In this document: positions 18,486-23,124 of the stretch, piece after piece
How the letters are laid out: every line of letters starts with the position of its first letter
Position numbering within the stretch: the stretch's first letter is position 1
Origin: an uncultured Bacteroides sp.
GTDB taxonomy: Bacteria; Bacteroidota; Bacteroidia; Bacteroidales; Bacteroidaceae
Length of the DNA: 23,124 nucleotides
Assembly (NCBI GenBank): GCA_900542985.1
Contig: UQPQ01000047.1
Span: forward strand, 1-23,124
Direction: 5' to 3'
Program-made: the position numbers and the translations under genes
The notes under the pieces: model-generated
The model's database searches: none
What the model saw: the letters and a program-made list of their open reading frames with translations, nothing else
Told to the model about the DNA's origin: nothing

Positions 18486-19817
18486 ATGAACTGGAAACAA
18501 CTGATATCGAACAAACGCTTCGGACTGGAGTTTCTCCACGAAGCACGGAAAGAAGACCGTACCGAATTCCAACGCGACTACGACCGGCTGATTTTCTCCG
18601 CTCCTTTCCGACGTCTGCAAAACAAGACCCAGGTATTTCCCCTTCCGGGAAGCATCTTTGTACACAACCGACTGACGCACAGCCTGGAAGTTTCGTGTGT
18701 AGGTCGCTCTTTAGGAAATGAAGTAGCCACAATCCTCCTGCAAAAGCACCCGGAACTGCACGATTCGCATCTGTCCGAAATCGGTTCCATCGTATCGGCT
18801 GCCTGCCTTGCACACGACTTGGGCAATCCACCTTTCGGCCATTCGGGAGAAAAAGCCATCGGTACCTATTTTTCCGAAGGCAAGGGACTTACCCTGAAGC
18901 CGCTCCTCTCTGCCGCCGAATGGGAAGACCTTACCCACTTTGAAGGGAATGCCAACGCTTTCCGCCTGCTGACGCATCAGTTCCGGGGACGCCGCCCGGG
19001 AGGTTTCGTGATGACCTACTCTACATTGGCTTCCATCGTGAAATACCCCTTTTCTTCGCAGCTTGCCGGAAAGAAACAGAAGTTCGGCTTCTTCCTGAGC
19101 GAAGAAGACGACTACCGCCGCATTGCCGAAGAATTAGGCATTGTACGCCTGAGCCGGGAAGGAGAACCGGCACGCTATGCCCGTCACCCGTTGGTCTATC
19201 TGGTAGAAGCCGCCGACGATATCTGTTATCAGATGATGGATATAGAAGATGCCTACAAGCTGAAAATACTCACTCTACAGGAGACGAAAGACCTGTACTG
19301 CCGTTTCTTCTCCCCCAAACGTCTGGCACACATCGAGGAAATCTGCCGGATGGTAACCGATGCCAACGAACAAATAGCCTACTTACGCTCCTCGGCCATC
19401 GGTGTACTGATAAAAGAATGTACCCGTGTATTTACAGAACACGAAGAAGATATTCTTGCCGGAACGTTCGAAGGAGTACTTATCAAGCACATGGAACCGC
19501 AAATCAGAGAAGCCTACGAAAACTGTTCACGTACCGCCTTCGCCAAGATATATCATTCGAAAGATGTGGTGGACATCGAGCTGGCCGGTTTCCAGGTTAT
19601 CAGCACTCTGATCGACCTGATGGTGGAAGCTGTGCGACATCCCGACAAAGCTTATTCACAGCTGTTGATAAACCGCATTTCAAAACAATACGATGTGGAA
19701 GCTCCTACCTTGTACGGCAAGATTCAAGCCGTGCTGGACTACATTTCGGGCATGACCGACGTATATGCGCTCGACCTTTACCGGAAAATAAACGGCAACA
19801 GTCTGCCGGCGGTGTAA
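18486..19817 (+). CDS. dgt: Deoxyguanosinetriphosphate triphosphohydrolase (dGTPase)
   Basis: An HD-superfamily enzyme that splits dGTP (or related dNTPs) to the deoxynucleoside and triphosphate, trimming dNTP pools. It has 443 residues. The N-terminal family signature RTEFQRDYDRLIFSAPFRRL (25-44) is present, with KTQVF after it. Metal ligands are His65 (LTHS), His110-Asp111 (LAHDLG) and Asp244/245 (EAADDI), and FGHSGE (117-122) and FEGNA (152-156) are also present. All catalytic residues look intact. It is the only plus-strand gene in the core part of the window, divergent from gltB, and it ends at a long palindromic terminator. By eye it is richer in G+C than its neighbours. Confidence 0.95.
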   Translation: MNWKQLISNKRFGLEFLHEARKEDRTEFQRDYDRLIFSAPFRRLQNKTQVFPLPGSIFVHNRLTHSLEVSCVGRSLGNEVATILLQKHPELHDSHLSEIGSIVSAACLAHDLGNPPFGHSGEKAIGTYFSEGKGLTLKPLLSAAEWEDLTHFEGNANAFRLLTHQFRGRRPGGFVMTYSTLASIVKYPFSSQLAGKKQKFGFFLSEEDDYRRIAEELGIVRLSREGEPARYARHPLVYLVEAADDICYQMMDIEDAYKLKILTLQETKDLYCRFFSPKRLAHIEEICRMVTDANEQIAYLRSSAIGVLIKECTRVFTEHEEDILAGTFEGVLIKHMEPQIREAYENCSRTAFAKIYHSKDVVDIELAGFQVISTLIDLMVEAVRHPDKAYSQLLINRISKQYDVEAPTLYGKIQAVLDYISGMTDVYALDLYRKINGNSLPAV

Positions 19818-19845
19818 CATACGCTTCACCGGTATATCTTCCTTC

Positions 19846-19937
19846 AAAAAACGTGACTTGTATCGTAGGCTTGCGATACTTGTATCGATCGCTCACGTGA
19901 CTTGTATCGTAAGCCTACGATACAAGTCACGTTTTTT
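19846..19937 (+). terminator. Compound palindromic terminator after dgt
   Basis: The distal part is a near-ideal hairpin: acgtgacttgtatcgta (19895-19911) pairs perfectly with tacgatacaagtcacgt (19916-19932) over 17 bp around the loop agcc, followed by T's to 19937. The same 17-mer occurs once more at 19851-19867, 44 nt upstream and preceded by six A's, so the outer copy can pair with the same right arm. The upstream module also has a small hairpin, gtatcg (19860-19865) with cgatac (19874-19879). It ends dgt; the outer A-run/T-run symmetry would let it work in both directions. Confidence 0.9.
19851..19911 (+). repeat. Direct repeat of a 17-mer within the dgt terminator
   Basis: acgtgacttgtatcgta is present at 19851-19867 and 19895-19911, exact copies with a period of 44 nt. 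The first copy lacks its own perfect right arm and looks like a decayed hairpin module. Confidence 0.85.
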
Positions 19938-20037
19938 CGTTCTTCTTTTCTGCTGCATAACATTCTCTTTTCTTCTTTTATATCGAAAGTTTTCATTAAA
20001 TTTAAAGCATTAATAACGAAATAGTTAAGATAGGAAT

Positions 20038-20643
20038 ATGCATATTCTAAAAAAGAGAATGAGCCTTATTTATACATTGCTCATAGGGCTATGTCTTACA
20101 GCCTGTACAGACAATAAACACTCAGCATTAAAAGAATCAGTAATGATGAGTGGTTATTTCACCTCGTATCCTATCATTGTTCCAATGATACACGAATATG
20201 CTTCATTTGACAGCATCAGACAATTCGATACTATGCGGGAAGATACTTTTTTATGTTGCAGTGATGCATGGAGCTTGTATAATTATTTAAATATAAGAAT
20301 AGATTCCTATCAGGAATTCCAAAAACGTTTATATAAAAAACTGGTAAATAAAGAATATATCACAATCAACACTTCCATGTATGAAGAATTCTCAGAGGAT
20401 AAGGTCGTAGAAGTTCCGGAAATCCGCAAATTATACGAGGAAGGAGGAATAGACAAAGTATTATTAAAATATGTACACAACAGAATACTGCCCCATGAAA
20501 ATCCAACAAGAGCCTACATTGTCTATCTTGCATCTTTACATGATATACTCTTTGGCTGGGATGATGAATGTGGAGATTTCTTTTTGGAATCAACTTATTC
20601 TGAGCATTTGGAAAAAATCAAAAGAAACATATCAGATAAATAA
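20038..20643 (+). CDS. Predicted lipoprotein of unknown function
   Basis: A 201-residue protein with a type II signal peptide, lipobox LTAC and Cys23 (Cys16 if the start is the Met at 20059). The mature part is acidic and mostly helical with several Tyr and Trp residues, and I recognise no family. It is the first of a run of small exported plus-strand genes; the next lipoprotein begins 30 nt after its stop. Given those neighbours it may be an immunity protein guarding the envelope, but nothing in the sequence proves this. Base composition is AT-rich compared with dgt. Confidence 0.7.
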   Translation: MHILKKRMSLIYTLLIGLCLTACTDNKHSALKESVMMSGYFTSYPIIVPMIHEYASFDSIRQFDTMREDTFLCCSDAWSLYNYLNIRIDSYQEFQKRLYKKLVNKEYITINTSMYEEFSEDKVVEVPEIRKLYEEGGIDKVLLKYVHNRILPHENPTRAYIVYLASLHDILFGWDDECGDFFLESTYSEHLEKIKRNISDK

Positions 20644-20653
20644 GAACAAATAT

Positions 20654-20670
20654 TCCAAACTTCTTTTGAC
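20654..20670 (+). repeat. Cassette-spacer motif, copy 1
   Basis: tccaaacttcttttgac lies just 5' of the ATG at 20674. It matches tccaaacttcttgac at 21079-21093 and more loosely the stretch at 22773-22795. All three lie in the short gap before a small gene. Confidence 0.55.
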
Positions 20671-20673
20671 AAA

Positions 20674-21072
20674 ATGAAATATTTCTTCCTCATCTGTATA
20701 ATATTATTCTGCAGCTGCGGGTATAAAGAACAAAAAAACAATCAAGAAATTTCTGAGTTCATTGTTGACTCAACATTGAAACGTAATTATCAAGAATGCA
20801 AAGGCTGTTACTTTATGCCCAACAACCACAACGGAAAAGATGTCCAGACTGCAAAAGAAGCTTTCGAACTTGCCCTACCTATTTTATCGGACATGAATAA
20901 AGGCAACATCGAGAACTTGATTCCCATCCATATTACATTAGTAGAAGATACAATATGGATACTATACGGATACCCTCACCCCAAAGATAATGAAATTATA
21001 ATGGGCGGAGGATTATATATAGAAATGTCAAAAAACAATGGAGCCATTCTAAAAGCTATCATTGAAGAATAA
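20674..21072 (+). CDS. Lipoprotein resembling NTF2-fold immunity proteins
   Basis: A 132-residue predicted lipoprotein (signal peptide ending LFCSC, Cys15). The mature domain has the order I associate with the small YbbC/YhhH-type NTF2-fold immunity family: an AKEAFELALPIL helix (about 56-67), a segment ending in a W of the active-site-like strand (TIWILYGYP, about 91-99), a GGGLYIEM strand (about 109-116) and a closing strand with a GAILKAI pattern. The family match is from memory of the pattern, not a search. Such proteins neutralise a cognate polymorphic toxin; the lipid anchor suggests action at the periplasmic face. No matching full-length toxin is in the window. Confidence 0.65.
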   Translation: MKYFFLICIILFCSCGYKEQKNNQEISEFIVDSTLKRNYQECKGCYFMPNNHNGKDVQTAKEAFELALPILSDMNKGNIENLIPIHITLVEDTIWILYGYPHPKDNEIIMGGGLYIEMSKNNGAILKAIIEE

Positions 21073-21078
21073 AAAACG

Positions 21079-21093
21079 TCCAAACTTCTTGAC
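21079..21093 (+). repeat. Cassette-spacer motif, copy 2
   Basis: tccaaacttcttgac is preceded by aaaaaacg. It is the same as copy 1 apart from a 2-nt deletion in the T tract, and sits 18 nt before the ATG at 21112. Confidence 0.55.
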
Positions 21094-21111
21094 TATCCGT
21101 CGGGCATATAA

Positions 21112-21642
21112 ATGATGAATATTCTAAAATACATACTGACATTCCTGAAATATACGCTGATTTTCATCGTGTTATTCTTTATTGTACTGATTGGATTCTT
21201 ATTTTATGCAGACTCGTTCATGCCAGAATGGAATGGATCGTATAAATTAGGAAAAGGGCTGTTTCTGATTGAATGGGATTGGAACACCCAAAAAATTGTT
21301 TATTCAGGGGAAACAGAAAGTAATGGCTATGGAGGAAGATGCATTATACCACCATTCCCTGACTCTCCTTGGATATGTATGCATGAAGTAAATGCAAATG
21401 ACCTATGGGTTATCGTAAAAGCTACAACCCTCAAAGGCAACTACCTCCGCTATTATCTGATTGACAAATCTTTCAACATAGAAGGGCTTGACTGGAAAGC
21501 CGATAACTGTGACAGCATCATACAAAGTCATATTATTGTTACTTCCGACAGCATAAGGTTTGAAGAGATATTAAAAAAGAAAAATGTTGATCTGAGGTTT
21601 AATAATATACATTACAAATATATGTACAGAAGAGAAGAGTAA
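21112..21642 (+). CDS. Membrane-anchored small protein, possibly immunity (DUF3997-like layout)
   Basis: 176 residues. One strong N-terminal membrane helix (about 9-32) is followed by a beta-rich extracytoplasmic domain: LGKG (about 46-49), a Gly-rich turn, an IIPP motif (about 79-82), LWVIVKA (about 97-103), a YYLIDK strand (about 113-118) and a C-terminal helix with DSIRFEEILKK. This order resembles the protein at 22335-22733 and what I recall of DUF3997; identity is too low for a firm claim. Met1 and Met2 are adjacent, so the start is uncertain by one codon. Its 3' end overlaps the opened frame of the lipase fragment that follows, as expected at a recombination joint. Confidence 0.6.
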   Translation: MMNILKYILTFLKYTLIFIVLFFIVLIGFLFYADSFMPEWNGSYKLGKGLFLIEWDWNTQKIVYSGETESNGYGGRCIIPPFPDSPWICMHEVNANDLWVIVKATTLKGNYLRYYLIDKSFNIEGLDWKADNCDSIIQSHIIVTSDSIRFEEILKKKNVDLRFNNIHYKYMYRREE

Positions 21643-22066
21643 TGCCGAACTGACCTTTGTAGGACATTCCTTGGGAGGAGGATTGGCTGCCGCCAATTCA
21701 TTAAGTACAAACAGAAATGCCATTACATTCAACCCGGTTGCCCTTACAAAGAAAACCATGAAAAACTTGGGTTTAACACTTTCTACAAGCAAAGGACAAA
21801 TTATAAACATTGTCATAAAGGGAGAAATAGTATCTGTCTTGCAAAACAGTCTCGGACTGTCTCCTATAGGAGAAACACAGACCATAAGCATATCCCAGAT
21901 TCCATACTCATTACTTCCATCATGGCTAAATATTCTGCAAAGGACGAGAAACCACTTTATCGATACAATAATCCAGGAATTGGAAAACGAAGAAAACCTG
22001 ATAGCCATAAGGGAGTTTATCAGAAAGAAAAAAGAAGCAGAAACCAATGAGGATGCAATAAACTAA
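21596..22066 (+). pseudogene. 5'-truncated lipase-domain fragment
   Basis: The frame is open from just after a TGA at 21593-21595 to a TAA at 22064-22066. It contains ELTFVGHSLGGGLAAANS, with the GxSxG nucleophile elbow of alpha/beta-hydrolase lipases at 21662-21682 (Ser codon 21668-21670), then AITFNPVAL as in Rhs-associated lipase toxins. No ATG lies upstream in frame; the only start-like codon, TTG at 21671, is inside the elbow and would remove the serine. The N-terminal half of the hydrolase, with its oxyanion strand, is missing, and I see no clear catalytic Asp/His pair downstream. I read it as the remnant of a toxin C-terminus joined behind an immunity-like gene. Confidence 0.7.
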
Positions 22067-22087
22067 AAAACAAAGAGGGTAAATAAG

Positions 22088-22342
22088 ATGAAAAAGACAT
22101 TGGCCTACATCGGAACAGACAAGCGTACCGATTATGTCGGAAACATAATTAAGCGATATCCTAATCATACTGTTAGAGCATTCTCTGATAAATATGATTT
22201 TGAACAACACAGCTGGTTAAATCCTAAAAATTGGGGACGAAATATTGAAACTGCTATTGAAAATAAATATGCAGGAAAAGGAGTCAAATACGAAATTAAC
22301 ATTTACGGAAGTAAAAAACAAAACCGATATTACCATGGATAA
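22088..22342 (+). CDS. Small ORF resembling a toxin C-terminal end
   Basis: 84 residues, basic and aromatic, with no signal peptide. The segment DFEQHSWLNPKNWGRNIETAI and the ending KYEINIYG recall the extreme C-termini of Bacteroidota Rhs-type proteins, though I cannot verify this. It lies in the same frame as the lipase fragment, separated by a single TAA and seven codons. AGAGGG, 8 nt before the ATG, could serve as a ribosome-binding site, so translation on its own is possible. It overlaps the next gene by 8 nt. It may be a real small protein, an orphan toxin tip or debris; I cannot decide. Confidence 0.45.
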   Translation: MKKTLAYIGTDKRTDYVGNIIKRYPNHTVRAFSDKYDFEQHSWLNPKNWGRNIETAIENKYAGKGVKYEINIYGSKKQNRYYHG

Positions 22343-22733
22343 AATAATAAAAAATATATTTAGCCTAATTGTATCATTATTCTTACTATCTTTTTTACTG
22401 CTATCCACTTTGTTTAATACAAACTCCAAAGATTTAGGAGACGGATTTATTTATAACGGAGATAATAGGCATATTCTTGGTCCAATAGATATCCCCCCTA
22501 ATATTATCACATACAATTATGACGAACATTTTATAACAGTTAAACAAAAGCCTCAAGCATATGATAACGTTATTTATGATACGATGGAATATCATTATCC
22601 CCAAGGGCGAGATACTATATATTATTGGCTAATAGTCAAGAAAGAAAAGAAAATTTTCGGACCTTTAAATTATAATGATTTTAAAAAAGTAATCAACAAA
22701 TACAATCTATCCATAAAATTAAGACTAAAATAA
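22335..22733 (+). CDS. Membrane-anchored DUF3997-like protein, candidate immunity
   Basis: 132 residues from the ATG at 22335. That start overlaps the preceding stop and gives a clean N-terminal membrane helix (about 7-28); the longer frame from 22245 adds 30 residues of unlikely charged sequence. The exported domain reads LGDGFIYNGD, then IDIPPNIITYNYDEHFITVKQ, then YYWLIVKKEKKIFGPLNYNDF. It matches the order I recall for DUF3997 proteins (LGDG, a P-rich strand, YxYDxxFI, an isoleucine-rich strand, GPLxYxxF), which are often encoded next to toxins. The layout is shared with 21112-21642. Inner-membrane location facing outward is predicted; its toxin is not identified. Confidence 0.65.
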   Translation: MDKIIKNIFSLIVSLFLLSFLLLSTLFNTNSKDLGDGFIYNGDNRHILGPIDIPPNIITYNYDEHFITVKQKPQAYDNVIYDTMEYHYPQGRDTIYYWLIVKKEKKIFGPLNYNDFKKVINKYNLSIKLRLK

Positions 22734-22772
22734 ACAGAATTGTAATATATTTTACTTTTTAAATGGACGAAC

Positions 22773-22795
22773 ACGTTGCCAAACTATCTTCAAGA
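22773..22795 (+). repeat. Cassette-spacer motif, copy 3 (diverged)
   Basis: The sequence acgttgccaaactatcttc aligns with copy 2 (acg, tccaaact, tctt) with a 2-nt and a 1-nt insertion. It lies 20 nt before the ATG of the last gene. Confidence 0.4.
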
Positions 22796-22815
22796 ATTCT
22801 TTAACAGTAAGAATT

Positions 22816-23109
22816 ATGCAAACAAAAAAAATTATTAAGATATTGTTTATATGGAATATATTAACACAGTTTACGCTGTACGGACAACAAGCCAATACTC
22901 ATATAGTTACAGATTCCATATTTTCTATGAAAATATACATTCACCTACCCGACAAATATATAAGGAAAGTTTTTCTATATGAGGAAGGAATGTTTATAGA
23001 TTATTATTTAGAAGATGGAGCAAAAATAGTAATTTTCCGAGGAGCATTGGTTCAGCGACCTATTTTATCTATAATCCGCAAATCGAAATGTTCGCGCGTT
23101 TCAAAATGA
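22816..23109 (+). CDS. Secreted hypothetical protein, possibly frameshifted
   Basis: 97 residues with a predicted type I signal peptide (about 1-24, ending LYGQQ) and a beta-rich segment rich in Tyr, Ile and Lys (KIYIHLPDKYIRKVFLYEEG). I do not recognise the family. The last 15 residues (about RKSKCSRVSK) turn abruptly basic, while another frame stays open from about 22985 through the window end and reads more like protein there (TYFIYNPQIEMFARF). The annotated end may therefore come from a frameshift or from the joint with another gene fragment. It is the last of the small exported genes and continues the AT-rich composition. Confidence 0.5.
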   Translation: MQTKKIIKILFIWNILTQFTLYGQQANTHIVTDSIFSMKIYIHLPDKYIRKVFLYEEGMFIDYYLEDGAKIVIFRGALVQRPILSIIRKSKCSRVSK

Positions 23110-23124
23110 AAAGTTCATTTCACA

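Noticed and set aside
18438..18977. Several minus-strand frames of 80-124 residues opposite dgt
   Set aside because: dgt carries every catalytic motif in the plus frame. The minus frames are Ser/Arg/Cys-rich antisense by-products and none reaches a credible start.
19851..19937. Possible CRISPR-like repeat array
   Set aside because: There are only two direct copies, overlapping a terminator hairpin, with no regular spacers and no cas genes.
22245..22334. Upstream extension of the DUF3997-like gene (30 extra residues)
   Set aside because: The extension would overlap nearly half of the preceding ORF and put charged sequence before the membrane helix. The ATG at 22335 with a stop-start overlap is simpler.
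21571..22429. Minus-strand frames (158, 94 and 70 residues) in the accessory block
   Set aside because: They are hydrophobic frames opposite the GHSLGGG fragment and small genes, and reflect AT-rich antisense reading. No gene in this block is otherwise on the minus strand.

Overview
The window reads as chromosome from a gut Bacteroidales species. The Bacteroides/Phocaeicola group is my inference, from a type III glutamine synthetase, an LL-diaminopimelate aminotransferase, a TPR / DUF4292 / EnvC envelope gene set, many short lipoboxes, A-rich leaders mostly lacking Shine-Dalgarno sequences, and TAnnTTTG-type -7 boxes. I cannot name the species. The left 18 kb is ordinary, dense core genome, almost all on the minus strand. 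The right 3 kb is AT-rich accessory DNA on the plus strand.

Layout, left to right. Positions 1-175 lie downstream of the envelope operon and hold two back-to-back terminators. Positions 176-4561 (minus) hold dut, a TPR lipoprotein, a DUF4292 lipoprotein and an EnvC-like LytM protein, with 4-nt or smaller overlaps between the last three. Positions 4803-8807 (minus) hold glnK, amtB and glnN: the PII sensor, ammonium channel and glutamine synthetase III. Positions 9250-18123 (minus) hold gltB, gltD, asnB and dapL, closed by a strong terminator. A 362-nt divergent gap follows, then dgt (dGTPase, plus strand), which ends at an elaborate palindromic terminator at about 19.85-19.94 kb.

The two central operons form one nitrogen-assimilation block. 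Ammonium enters through AmtB under PII control. GlnN makes glutamine, GltBD converts it with 2-oxoglutarate to glutamate, AsnB moves the amide to asparagine, and DapL uses glutamate as amino donor for LL-diaminopimelate (lysine and cell wall).

From 20.0 kb to the right edge there is a run of small secreted or membrane proteins: two lipoproteins, one of which looks like an NTF2-fold immunity protein, and two membrane-anchored proteins of similar layout that resemble DUF3997. Between them lie a 5'-truncated lipase fragment that keeps GHSLGGG and an 84-residue ORF that looks like a toxin C-terminus. A related spacer motif precedes three of the small genes. I read this as an orphan toxin/immunity cassette array left from a polymorphic (Rhs-type) toxin locus. 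That reading is inference and is the least ordinary part of the window.
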